From the NCBI RefSeq assembly GCF_003086295.3, contig NC_092045.1:27570022-27634021 (forward strand): DNA of 64,000 nt, in the 5' to 3' direction. The notes beneath the pieces are model-generated. The model was not told the DNA's origin. It did not search any database and saw nothing but the letters and a program-made list of their open reading frames with translations. The translations under genes were made by a program, and so were the position numbers. This stretch comes from Arachis hypogaea (Eukaryota; Streptophyta; Magnoliopsida; Fabales; Fabaceae). Position 1 is the stretch's first letter. The number at the start of each line of letters is the position of its first letter. Shown here piece after piece: positions 23,107-33,045 of the stretch.

Positions 23107-23706
23107 AGCAAAGTTTTTTTCTGAAATAAATTAAAAAAACATTTATTTCTAGAAACACGTTATTTGAACTTTAATTTCACAGATACATTTTTTTTGGGAT
23201 TTAAGACAAGTTTGTCGCTTCCCGGTGAACTTCACTTCAAATTCTAAAAAATAACGGACGTACTCAAATTTTTAAGCTTCACAATGGATAATGGCAACTA
23301 TTATCATCGTCTCCAAAGTACATAGGAGTACACAAGAGTATACAGGAATAAGTGGTATTTTTATTGGGAAAACAATAGTTTTTTTAATTTATAATAGAAA
23401 AAAATCTTTGTTAAATATGGCATATTCTCGTGTATCTGTGTATTTCTGGAGACAATGAAAATGATTGTCATTGCCGCCAATAATGTTGAAGAAGTCATAC
23501 TTGTTGTTTGTGTACTCATATGTACTCTTTGAGACGATGATAATGGCTTAGAAATTTGAGTTTCGTGCTGAGGTGTTATATAGGGTGAAATTCGCCGGTG
23601 GTTTGGCGAACTCATCATAAACAAAAAAAAGCATTATAGAAATTAAAGTTCAAATAAAGTGTTTTTGGAAATAATATTTTTTTAGTTTATTTCAGAAAAA
23701 ATTGCA
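23107..23706. mobile_element. foldback-type element with long inverted repeats
   Basis: About 90 bp at each end are complementary: the left has TTCTGAAATAAATT and TATTTGAACTTTAATTTC, and the right carries their complements. A second internal pair, ATTATCATCGTCTC near 23,300 and GAGACGATGATAATGG near 23,531, makes the element fold over most of its 600 bp. No clear target duplication was seen. It could be a MULE-derived or Foldback-like element. Confidence 0.75.
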
Positions 23707-23710
23707 AAAT

Positions 23711-24119
23711 AACATTTTTTATCTAAGAAATAAATTATTTTAACACGATAAATCAAAGAATTTTGTTTATATACATAAATTATATTAGTTATAGTTTTTA
23801 TTCATGTTTATCTTCTTAATTGTATTGTTTATATTTTTAAATTATATTTGGTGTTGAATAATATATGAAATTGAATAAGATACAATGTATTGTGAGGCAG
23901 AATCTCTTTAGCCAATTCTAAGAAGTGCTATGGTATCTTCACATTCAAAGTGAATGTTTTGAAAAGCAAGAATAGAAAGAATGAGTATAAATTTAGTGCT
24001 AATTGAAAAAGTTTCTGTAAACTATGAGGAATTAAGAAAGGATACTTATGTATTTTGGGTAGTGATAGAATAAATAAATTTTTTATCTTTAATTAAAAAT
24101 TGAACAATAAAAATATTTT
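23711..24119. other. AT-rich spacer
   Basis: Nothing recognised between the foldback element and the MULE terminus. Confidence 0.5.
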
Positions 24120-24599
24120 TACTAATGCAAAAAATGATTTTTTTATTTAAATTAAATAAATATAGTATTTACGAAAATAAATAAACATTGAAGTAATTAC
24201 AAAAATACATTCTCAGTCACATCTCGAATGCACAGACTCCGTTCTGTGATAGGGCGTCTGCGAGTCATATCTCGGATACAACCGTGATATGAACATGAGC
24301 ATATATCGGATACACTACATCCGAGATACGCTCATTTCGTGATTGGAGTTAGTGCATCCGAGATAAACGCAGATTCCTAATGCCCCCTCAGCATCCAAAA
24401 TATAGTCAAGATTATAATTAGAGTCTCAGCACCCAAGATATGTTGTAGAATAAGTCTATTTATAGAGACCATCGTAATACCTCGCCTTACACAATTCACA
24501 AACCATTCTTCTCTTTCTCTTCTTTCTATTTTGTTCTGATTGAGAATAATCAATTCTTCTTTGTAGTGGTTTATCCGAATGGGATAGTCAGACACGGTG

Positions 24600-25259
24600 A
24601 TGAAGGAGTGATTTTTTAGTCTGACAAGACTGCCATGTTGCGCAGTTAATGGGTTGATAGCCTGGATGTGCTAAAGACGGTCATGCTGAGCAATACGGGA
24701 GGAGTAAGAACAAAAGAGGTTAGGCGGGTTGCATATAGATCTCTGAACAAACTTCCGAATGGTGGATTTACTAATCGATTATTTTGGATTGATGAGGATC
24801 AGCATGTGAGGGTAATGTTCGACGTACATGCACGGATGATGCCGCAACATGTGATGGAGTTGTATGTTGCAGTCCGTGACGTAGTTGTTAGTAGTGGGCC
24901 GTCTCCTTTGACTACTGAAATTGTGTCGCTCATGGTAACACCGATCTACTATGCTCAGCCTCATAATAGTGCCGACTAGGACAACAGTGAGGTTAAATCA
25001 ACCTATGTTGCCGAGTGCGGGTTGTCAAGCAATATAACGTCCGAAGATGAGTTTCTACCGGAGACTCCCAGCGGCGGTGTTGGTAGGTTTCTACTGCCTC
25101 CTCCATTGGCCATTCCTTGATTGTCGGATGTTCCTAGCCATTATCAAACTTTGAACTTGGATGCAATGTAGCTGGACGATCTTTTGAACGTTGGGGACGG
25201 GGAGGTTACAACACGCATGGTGGAGCAAAATATTATTCAGTCTATTGATGTGTCCTTCG
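24600..25259 (+). pseudogene. N-terminal part of MULE transposase gene
   Basis: Frame 24,668-24,979 reads GGVRTKEVRRVAYRSLNKLP, then FWIDEDQHVRVMFDVHARMM and MELYVAVRDVVVS. This resembles the N-terminal region that precedes the DNA-binding and catalytic domains in legume MULE (MUDRA-like) proteins. After a TAG at 24,977 the homology continues in other phases, for example SHYQTLNLDAMQLDD near 25,137. No DDE catalytic region or SWIM zinc finger is present. Reading is cut by the solo LTR at 25,260 and resumes at 28,528 for a few codons. Confidence 0.5.
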
Positions 25260-28217
25260 TGTAAAACCCAGTTAATTAATGAATAATTAACCCACAAATT
25301 AAAATTTATTCTAGAAATTAGAAACATGATTTTTATGGTTTAATATGATAGAAAAAAATTAAACGAGAATTTCGACACTAATTTTAAAGAATTTGACCCA
25401 AAATTGGGTCGAACGGGACGAACCGGGGCAATCGGACCAACCGGGCCCGTATTGGGCTCTTGGCCCAACCCAAACCCATTAAAACAAAGGACACAGCTCT
25501 TCTTCCCCTTTCCCTTAAGCTAAACACACTGGGAATTATTCAAGGGTGGAGGAAGAAGGAGCAAACCCTTGGTTTGATTCAAAGTGGCATAACTTTTGAC
25601 CCGGAAGTTCGATTGCCGCACCGTTTGCGGTCACGCAACTACAGCGTCGAACTCTACAAAGTCCACAAGGTTGTGTAAGAGGTAAGCCACGTTTTCTTTC
25701 CAGTTTTTCCTGCCCTTGATTTCAAAATTCTTGGGTAAAAGTGTTGAAATTTTAAACTCCTTGATGTTATAGGATCCAATAAGCTTGAGGGGAAGGCTTA
25801 ATCTTGCCTCCTTGATCTTTGGGTGTGGCAAGGATTCTCAATTCTAGTGAAATACTTAATTTGTTGTGTTTGGGTATTGAGTTTGTATGTGTGGGTGTAT
25901 ATTATATGTATTAGGAAATGTATATATGTAAGTGGATTGAAGTTTGATGAAGATTTTGGGAGCTTGAAGTGGATTGCAAGCTAGAAATCTATTTTTGAAG
26001 GTGTTGAGGCCTTGGAAGCTTGAAAAAAAGTGAATTGGGGGTGTTCTGGGTTTGAGCGGGAAATCGGCCAAGGTATGGTTTCAGTTTCTCATATTTAAAA
26101 TATAATGTGTCGTGAAAACTTAGGCTAGTGACCGTAAGATAGGAATTGAATTGATGATATTGTTGATTGGTTGGGGTGGATTATTATGTATGTGGTTAAT
26201 GGTTTTGGGGGTTGTGATTGGTGCTATTATGAATTATATGTCTAACTTGGTATATGAGATTGATAAATGATAATGATGGTATTTTTGAGATGTGAATGTT
26301 GTTGAGAATTTAGGATTCGTTGGTATTTATGAAATTTGGCTAATTAAAGTTGTTGTTGGTACTATATTGGTGGCAAAGTTGATATTGTATTTGATATGAG
26401 TAATTGATTATGTATGTTGTTTATTGTTTGAATTTGAATTATTGAGTTGAGATTGATGAAAGAGGAGAATTTGTAGGTTGCGGAGTGAATAAGGAGGTTG
26501 AAAATATGAATTTGGAGTGCTTGACGCTGTTATGGTAAGATTTGGTTTGGTTTTAAAAGGTTTGCAGTGTGTACGTTTTGAAAGTTGAGGTTTGCGTATT
26601 TTAATGAAAACTCTTAATTTTTGGCCAATTTTGGTGGAGAATAACTTAGCCTCCAAACCTCCGATTTTCTATCAAATGTTTAGAAATAAAATTTGGTCCG
26701 AGATATTTACACCATTCGAAGAACGGAGGAAAAATGTTTTAAAATGAGAAAGTTATGCACAATCAAAGATTAGTGTGCAAAATAGAAATTCTGGACTTAG
26801 CAGCTTTTCTGAGATTTCTGCTAAGCATGCGTACGCGAAGAATAAACGCGACACGAACAGTCCATTCGAATTGGAACACTCGCGTACACGAGCAAGGGAG
26901 TCGCGTACGCAAGCACCCATTTTTAGTCGTGTGCATACGCACGATAGGGGTGTGCGTACCCACGGTAGGGGTGTGCGTATGCACGGCCCTTGTTTTTTGA
27001 AATATGAATTTTTGTGTTTTTAAACCATTTCTCTGGCTTTCAAAACCCTTTTAACACTTGTTTAAAGTCTGATAGATGGATTTTTGAGTAGTAAAGTATG
27101 CTTAGGAGTGTGAGAAAGGCAACTTAATGAAGAAAGGGGTAACGTAAATGAGGATGAATGAGGAAGTGTTGTAAGGTTATATATGCTGTGAGTGGTGGCT
27201 AAGTTTATGATGTTTAATGGTGTGATTATGAATGAATGTAAGTGACATGAATGAAGAGTTATTACTGAAATCTAATTGATGATTAAATTATTATGATTAA
27301 TTGAGGAAGCGTAAAAATGATGCGCATATGCCAAATATGCATATATGATTAATGAATGAATGTGGTAAATGAATCATGATGGAAAATGTTGAATGTGAGT
27401 ATGCTTGTATTTTTCTCTCTGGTTGTAAGGGTAACAGAGCACCGATACCCTCTAATAGTGACAGGGCACAGATACCCTCTAATGGTGCAGGGCACGAATT
27501 TTCTCTAATAGTATTAAGGCGCAACAGAGAGATTGTGCCCAGGTTAGCTACTGGACACGTCGGGTTGGATTGATAACCGATAGATGAGACTCATCAGCCA
27601 CTAGGACAGGCATGCATCATATGCATCTATATGTTTGTTTGGTCTGTTCTATTTAGAATGCCTAATTGATTGCATAACTACTTGTTACTTGTTTAATTGT
27701 TATATCTACTTTCTACTTGTGATTTCCTCGTTTGTAATAACTGTGTTTGTAACAATTGGTTCCGATGGCAGTTGGGAGGTTCGGGGGAGTTAGAAAGGGG
27801 AGTTTTAGATAGATCGAAGACCCTTAGCTAGTTGCCTCTTACTTTTATGGTTTAGATATGTTTATAAGCTTTAACTTTATGTTGGAAGTTCTAAGATTGC
27901 CTTTGAATTTTTGAGGACATTATATGTTAGATATGTGGGCACTATTACCATGCTGAGAATCTCCGGTTCTCATTCATGCGAATTTTGTGGTTTTCAGATG
28001 TAGGATGTGAGGCTCCTCGCTGAGGCATGCTGGAAGCTTCTGATTTAGCGAAGACTTTTATCTCTCGGGGTTTTATTTTGGCTATATGTATTTATATAGA
28101 TACTTATTATCTCCACTGTTTATATATATATATACTAGATGAACTCCTCTTAGAGGTTAATTTGGAGAAACAGGTTTTATAACTCAGTATTTTGAATTTC
28201 TTTTGGGTTCTCCTATA

Positions 28218-28253
<36 letters not shown>

Positions 28254-28527
28254 TGTATGTATGTATGTATGTATGTATGTATACTCATATGCTCGCGCCG
28301 GTTACTTTCGCGAAGCGAGTCTTCTTTGTTATCTGTATTTTGGCATTCTTTTGTATATATATCCGTGTTAATCTATGTTTTACCTTGCTTTGTTTAGGTT
28401 ATCGCGTTCGGGAGTGTTGCGCTTTTCAATTTTACGAATTTGGTTTACCTTTTTTCTTCAAAGGCTAATGCCTCACCACTTCTGTCTTATGACTTAAGCA
28501 TAACGCTCCGTGTGGTAGGGTGTTACA
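25260..28527 (-). mobile_element. solo LTR, 3.27 kb, TGTAACACCC family
   Basis: On the minus strand it starts TGTAACACCCTACC and ends GGGTTTTACA, so it has the TG...CA ends with imperfect inverted tips. Exact 5 bp target duplications CTTCG flank it (25,255-25,259 and 28,528-28,532). No internal retroelement sequence exists between the flanks, so it is a solo LTR left by LTR-LTR recombination. Its length suits the Tekay/Del-type chromovirus lineage, which is inference. A CpG-rich block lies at 26,826-26,990. It interrupts the MULE transposase gene and so is younger than that gene. Confidence 0.93.
28214..28282. repeat. (TA)n-(TATG)n microsatellite inside solo LTR
   Basis: About 15 units of TATG follow a short TA run. 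It produces artefactual frames with a MYVC repeat. The related LTR at 17-20 kb has only TA repeats at the matching place, so the run is likely length-variable. Confidence 0.95.
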
Positions 28528-29015
28528 CTTCGCAAACATATTGTCCCGGGGCCATATCTTGTGAAGGAACTCGATTTCACACGTCCAGAAGCTCACAAAT
28601 TTGGAAAAAATGGTTTTAATCCACATTTTTCTCGGATGTTGTGACTTATATACACAATTGCGCATATCTCGGATGTTGAGCCCTATCTTGGCTATTTGCG
28701 TTTTTCTCGGATGCAGTGACCCCAATCACAAAATAAACGTATCTCGAATGCAATGTATTCGATATATGACCATGTTCATATCAAGATTGCATTCGTGATA
28801 TGACTCGCAAACACCTTATCACAGAACGGAATCTATACATCCGAGATGTGGTCATTTTCGATAATGACCCTCAACATTCGAGAGATGTGACTAAGGATGT
28901 ATTTTTGTAATTATTTCAATGTTTATTTATTTTCGTAAATACAAGACTTATTTAATTTAAAAAAATCCTAAAAAAATGACAATTTAAGAATCGAAAAAAA
29001 AGTCGAAACAAAAAA

Positions 29016-30119
29016 GGGTAAGTATAATTTTGATCTTTAAGGTATAGGTTAAAATTTTTTTTATCTCTAATATTTTTTATTCAAAATCGTCCCTAAGGTT
29101 TAATTTAATTTTAAAATCATTTTTTTATTTAAATTTTAATTTTTATTACTAACTTATCCTTAACTAAATAAATTATAAAATAACAAAAACAGAAAAAAAA
29201 TAAAAACAGAATGGAAAAGGGGAAAGAGAGGAAGAGGGGGAAAGAGAGGGGGCGGGGGGGGGGGGGAGGGGATGGCGCCGGCGAGGCTTGAAGCCGCCGT
29301 CGCCGTCGGAAATCATAACCAGAGGGAGAGAGAGCTCGCGAGGGAGAGAGGAGACGCGAGCCTTGCCGCCATGCCTTACCGCCACGCCTTGCTGCCACAC
29401 CTTGTCGTCACGCCTTGCTGCCACACCTCGTCGTCACGCCTTGCCGCCACCGTCGAAGAGCTCGCGAAGAGAGAGAGAAAATCCACGGTCAGGGAGAGGA
29501 AGAGGGGTGTGTCGTCGCCGTCGCGCTCTGCCACTGTCGCCGCTTCCGCCGGTGCTACTGACCTCACCGCCGCTGGTCTTTCCTAAGGTTCCGATTCTGT
29601 TTCTGATTTGTTTTGATTCTGATTTGTTCTGATTCTGATGATTTCATTATTTTTGTTCTTCTGATTTTGATTCTGTTTTTTTGATTTCATTGTTGTTGTG
29701 CTTCTGATTTAATTGTTCTGCTTCTGATTTGTTTTGCTTTTGATTGTTCTTCTGCTTCTATTTTTTCTGCTTTTGATTCTGTTTATGTTTCTATTTCTGA
29801 TTATATTTTTTATGTTTATTACATTAATTTTGTTTCTAATTTATTCTTGTTGTTGTTGGTGCTGTGATGAAGAAGAAAGAAAAAGAAGGAGAAATGCTGC
29901 TGTTGTGATAGAGCAGAAGAAAAAGAATAATAGAAACGGGATGTTTTAATAATAGAAATGGGATGTTTTGGTGATAAAGGAGAAGGGTATTTTGGTCGAA
30001 AAAAAAGTTTTAAAATTAAGTTAAACTTTAGATGATTTTGTGTGGAAAAAAGGTTAAAGACAAAAAAAAAGAAAAAATAGTTTGGCCTATACTTTATTGA
30101 CCAAAATGGTACTTAATCC
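29016..30119. mobile_element. Pack-MULE-like or other inverted-repeat element with GC-rich cargo
   Basis: The left end GGGTAAGTATAATTTTGATC and the complement of the right end (GGATTAAGTACCATTTTGGT) align, and similarity runs inward about 40 bp to a GTATAGG word in both. Inside, 29,240-29,600 is strongly GC-rich. The flanks AAACAAAAA and AAACGAACA agree at 7 of 9 bases, a doubtful target duplication. No transposase. It may be a MULE carrying captured gene DNA. Confidence 0.5.
29240..29632 (+). pseudogene. captured GC-rich gene-like segment
   Basis: Open frames in several phases (for example 29,272-29,586, starting MAPARLEAAVAVGNHNQ; also minus-strand frames) with Arg/Ala/Ser-rich products and repeated codons such as CGCCACGCCTTG. 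A pyrimidine-rich TTCTGATTTTGATTCTG run follows on the right and resembles a plant intron or leader. Which strand was coding is not clear. Similar GC-rich blocks lie inside the CACTA element (7.2-7.7 kb) and the inner LTR element (53.1-53.5 kb). Confidence 0.3.
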
Positions 30120-30285
30120 AAACGAACAGAAAACATAAATGTTCATCAGGTCATAGTTATCAGAACCGAACCGGTGATCAAACCGGTCAGGTTATTGGGT
30201 CACTGGGTCACTGGTTCAACCGGTGGGTCACTGGTTGAACCGGTCAATCCGGTATATATATTTATTTTATTATTATATTATTATA

Positions 30286-30428
30286 GATAAAAACCCACAT
30301 ATAGTTATTTTTATGTAAAGTTGATATTTAAGAACCGTTAGATGATTTGACAAGTTTGACTAAATATCATCTAAGAAATTTCAACTATCAACTTCATATG
30401 AAGACAACTCTGCATATGAGTCTTTACC
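30286..30428. mobile_element. 143 bp Mutator-type MITE nested in hAT element
   Basis: The ends GATAAAAACCC and GAGTCTTTACC form an inverted repeat, with internal arms AGTTGATATTTAAGAA and complement. Flanking TATTATTATA (30,276-30,285 and 30,429-30,438) is a 10 bp direct repeat, close to the 9 bp expected of Mutator. The flanks are low-complexity, so the exact duplication length is uncertain. Confidence 0.75.
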
Positions 30429-30685
30429 TATTATTATATATTAAAAGTATTTAATGAAAAATAATATTAATAGATATCATATAATCATGAAAAGAAAAAA
30501 TAAATTATGATTAATAAATTTGTTTGTTTATATTTTTAATTTGTATATATTTAATAAAATTTATAATTAAATAAAATATAATTAATTTAAAAATGAGTGG
30601 CTTTAAAATTAAAATAAATTGAATATAAATAAAATAAAAACTTGATATATGTATTATAATATGTATATAAAATTAACAAGAACTT

Positions 30686-30865
30686 TGTCAGCTTGGTAGT
30701 ACAACCTTCCTCTTAACATCCTTAAGTGAAGGAGTTCGAACCTTATGTTAGACATTTTGGAAAATTTTCCGAAAATTCACAAGGCTTGACACTTGGCAGC
30801 ACTGGAGGCAACGGAGTAATGTGTTCTTCCACAACGCTAGTGCGTCGTAGGCTCCCCTTCAGATC
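30686..30865 (+). mobile_element. tRNA-derived SINE-like fragment
   Basis: TCAGCTTGGTAGT (A-box-like) at about 30,688 and GGAGTTCGAACC (B-box-like) at 30,731, about 40 bp apart, are the two internal promoter boxes of a pol III SINE head. The body (GACACTTGGCAGCACTGG) follows. No target duplication was found, so it may be a fragment carried within the hAT element. Confidence 0.4.
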
Positions 30866-31089
30866 CGACCGGTTCGGTTCGGTTCGGATTTGACCGGTTT
30901 TCACCGGTTCATATCGAGTTTGATCGGGTCAATGTCTTAAGCGGTTCGAAAGTTGGACCGGACCGGTATTAAGTCCGGTTCACCGGTTTTTCGGTTGAAC
31001 CGGTCGGTCCGGTCCGGTTTTGATACATATGCATCAGGTATTCTGGTAGTTACTAACTAGGGAATGAGGAGAATGGGACAGCAAACGGT

Positions 31090-31247
31090 GCGTTTGTTTC
31101 GAATTATTCTCTTTCTTTTCTTTCCAAGTTTTCCATGGATATGAAACGAATGAACATGATCTCTCAGTGACGGTGTCTGTGTCCGTGTGTAACCCCTTTC
31201 CCTCCAGTGTCCACTCCTCGCGAAGCTACCTGCCGTTCCGGTACCAG
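31090..31247 (+). other. probable 5' UTR exon 1 of Yos1-like gene
   Basis: Pyrimidine-rich leader-like sequence ending ACCAG before GTTAAC, a usable splice donor at 31,248. The matching acceptor is TTGTTTTCAG at 31,778-31,787, ten bases before the ATG. This gives a 540 bp 5' UTR intron (31,248-31,787), a common layout for small housekeeping plant genes. The transcription start is not determined. Confidence 0.55.
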
Positions 31248-31796
31248 GTTAACTCTTGTGCTCCAATGTTCTTTCATGTTTCACTTATTTCTCTCTTTAT
31301 GTTTCTCCCTACTTTATTTTAGCTGTATCTTCAATTGTTTGCACTGAAATTCGTAGATTATATGCTCAAGTCTAATTTCAGGATATTCTTTTTTTGTTGG
31401 TAAAGTTTATGAGACTTTTTGTTGGTGCATTCTTAATTTTGATGATATTTAATTAGAAGATGATTTCATAATCTGTTATTTGGATTTTTGATGTCCTCCA
31501 AGTGTTTGTAACTTTGCTAGTGAGATTTTGGTTCTACAAAATGCAATTTTTTTTTATAGATGGCACTATTTGCTATTAGTTGTCCGTGTCTACAATGCAA
31601 GCTTACCAAATTTTGAGAATAAACTCTGCAAAATTTGAACCCTGAAACTGAACTTGTAAACTTGTAATTTCAATTTGGGAAAAAGTTTATGAGGTAACTT
31701 AAGAATTTGTTAACTTCACTACAGTGTGTTATGTTTAATGGATTGGATGAGTTCTATCTCTTATGGTGATATATTTCTTGTTTTCAGTGTAGGGAG

Positions 31797-32117
31797 ATGG
31801 GTTTGTGGACACTACTAGAGGGGTTGTTGCTCCTTGCAAATGCACTGGCAATAATAAATGAGGACCGGTTTCTTGCACCAAGAGAGTGGGGCTTCTCAGA
31901 TTTCTCAGTTAGGAGGACAAAGTCCTTGAAAGGCCAGATTATAGGTCTCATTCATGCAAGTCAGTACATGAGAGTTCCTCTCATACTTCTCAACACCATC
32001 TTCATTATTGTAAAGTTTCTGTCTGGATGTGATGATGATAAGAAAGGTGCGATTATGCCTGATCCAAACATTATGTTGATATATATATATATATATGCCC
32101 TGTACATGTGTTTCTAA
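31797..32117 (+). CDS. YOS1: Yos1/IER3IP1-like ER-Golgi transport protein
   Basis: Starts MGLWTLLEGLLLLANALAI and continues with NEDRFLAPREWGF, SLKGQIIGLIHASQYMR and LILLNTIFIIVKFLSG, which is the whole Yos1 family protein of about 80 residues with two membrane segments. In yeast Yos1 works with Yip1 and Yif1 in the ER and Golgi for COPII vesicle transport; this is family knowledge. The ATG is chosen because the family begins here and a 5' UTR intron acceptor lies just upstream. The 106-codon frame runs about 28 residues past the usual end and its tail reads through a TA microsatellite (IYIYIY). The true 3' end may differ, for instance by a splice at AAG/GTGCG near 32,045. The gene converges with the ProT gene. 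Confidence 0.85.
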   Translation: MGLWTLLEGLLLLANALAIINEDRFLAPREWGFSDFSVRRTKSLKGQIIGLIHASQYMRVPLILLNTIFIIVKFLSGCDDDKKGAIMPDPNIMLIYIYIYALYMCF

Positions 32118-33045
32118 GACTCAGGATAGTGGTTGATCTAAACATTTCATCTTATGCTCACTCTTAAGATCAAACATGCTTTCTGAAAATTATTTTTTCG
32201 TAAAGCCCCTAACTAACAGGGCAAGACTTGATTGCTGTTACAATTGTTCTATATGTTATGTAATACATTCATGAACATTTTAAACAAAGTTTAATTTGCA
32301 GTTTCAGTGATTATTTCTTTTATGCTCTTCTTCAGTTTAGTGATTGGTCATCATAATTAACTGTATAATAACTCATTGAATGTGCCTTGATTTAGATGCA
32401 TGTTATCTGAATTTGTATAGATGTATAGTTTTGGATTAAGCATGTAAGTCAATGGCTATGATGAGCCCGAGTGGTTAGTACAATGCAGACTTTGTCTCCC
32501 AACTTCCTTTCCCAGATGAGTAGGTATATATAGTGTGGTAATATTGGAAATAGCATGGCCTTTTAAACTAGATCTGTTTCTTAAATGGTTGCAGGTTCTA
32601 GATCTTTAATTAGAGATTTCAGCGAAGCATTATAAGCAACCTAGTTTACCAAATTCTACTTTAGAAAGGCCTATCAATGTATGTCTTTGTATTATTTTCA
32701 TCCACACAATTATGTTCTTTACCATACATGTATAGGAAGAAATGTATGGCATTGTATATTCAATTTTTTTAAGAAGTTACATATCAGTTATCACCTTTTC
32801 CTTTAAATTTTCATTTTTTTTTTGTAAACATCTTGCCTACTTAACTTAATTGTTCGAATTTGATCTTACTGATGCTGCTAAAGTAACTGTCATATCTCCT
32901 GATATGCTCAATTCATTATTAAATCTTAACTCTCAACTCTCCAGATATTTTCATTTCATTTCATTTTGTTTAGCAAGCTTAGAACTTGTACTAAGCAAAA
33001 CTGGTACACTGGATGAAAGACTACAGAAAAGAAAAAAGGACTAAA
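32118..33045. other. spacer between convergent genes, 3' UTRs
   Basis: AT-rich with no repeat boundaries. It should hold the 3' UTRs and polyadenylation signals of both genes, but their exact sites cannot be fixed by eye. Confidence 0.5.

Larger units (their letters stand above)
24120..28975. mobile_element. Mutator-like element (MULE) with long terminal inverted repeats, internally deleted
   Basis: The segment 24,143-24,450 is matched in inverted orientation by about 28,620-28,960. Shared words include GTATTTACGAAAATAAATAA, CATTGAAGTAATTACAAAAA (one mismatch) and many copies of CATCCGAGATA. Terminal repeats of 300 bp or more fit a MULE. Inside the left repeat lies the start of a transposase gene. 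Almost nothing remains between it and the right repeat except an inserted solo LTR, so most of the transposase gene is deleted. Exact outer ends and the 9 bp target duplication could not be fixed in the AT-rich flanks. Confidence 0.75.
30152..31031. mobile_element. hAT-type non-autonomous element, 880 bp
   Basis: The termini CATAGTTATCAGAACCG and CGGTTTTGATACATATG pair at 14 of 17 positions as an inverted repeat. The flanks are an exact 8 bp duplication CATCAGGT (30,144-30,151 and 31,032-31,039), the hAT signature. The arms are built of GAACCGG/CCGGTTC words. The middle contains a smaller MITE (30,286-30,428) and a tRNA-like SINE fragment. Its right end lies about 60 bp before the first exon-like sequence of the Yos1-like gene. 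Confidence 0.92.

Noticed and set aside
28203..28468. Frames with MYVCMYVC repeats
   Set aside because: Translation of the TATG microsatellite in a solo LTR.
32450..32520. Possible tRNA-like sequence (GAGCCCGAGTGGTTAG)
   Set aside because: No cloverleaf or B box could be drawn; it lies in the 3' spacer of the Yos1-like gene.
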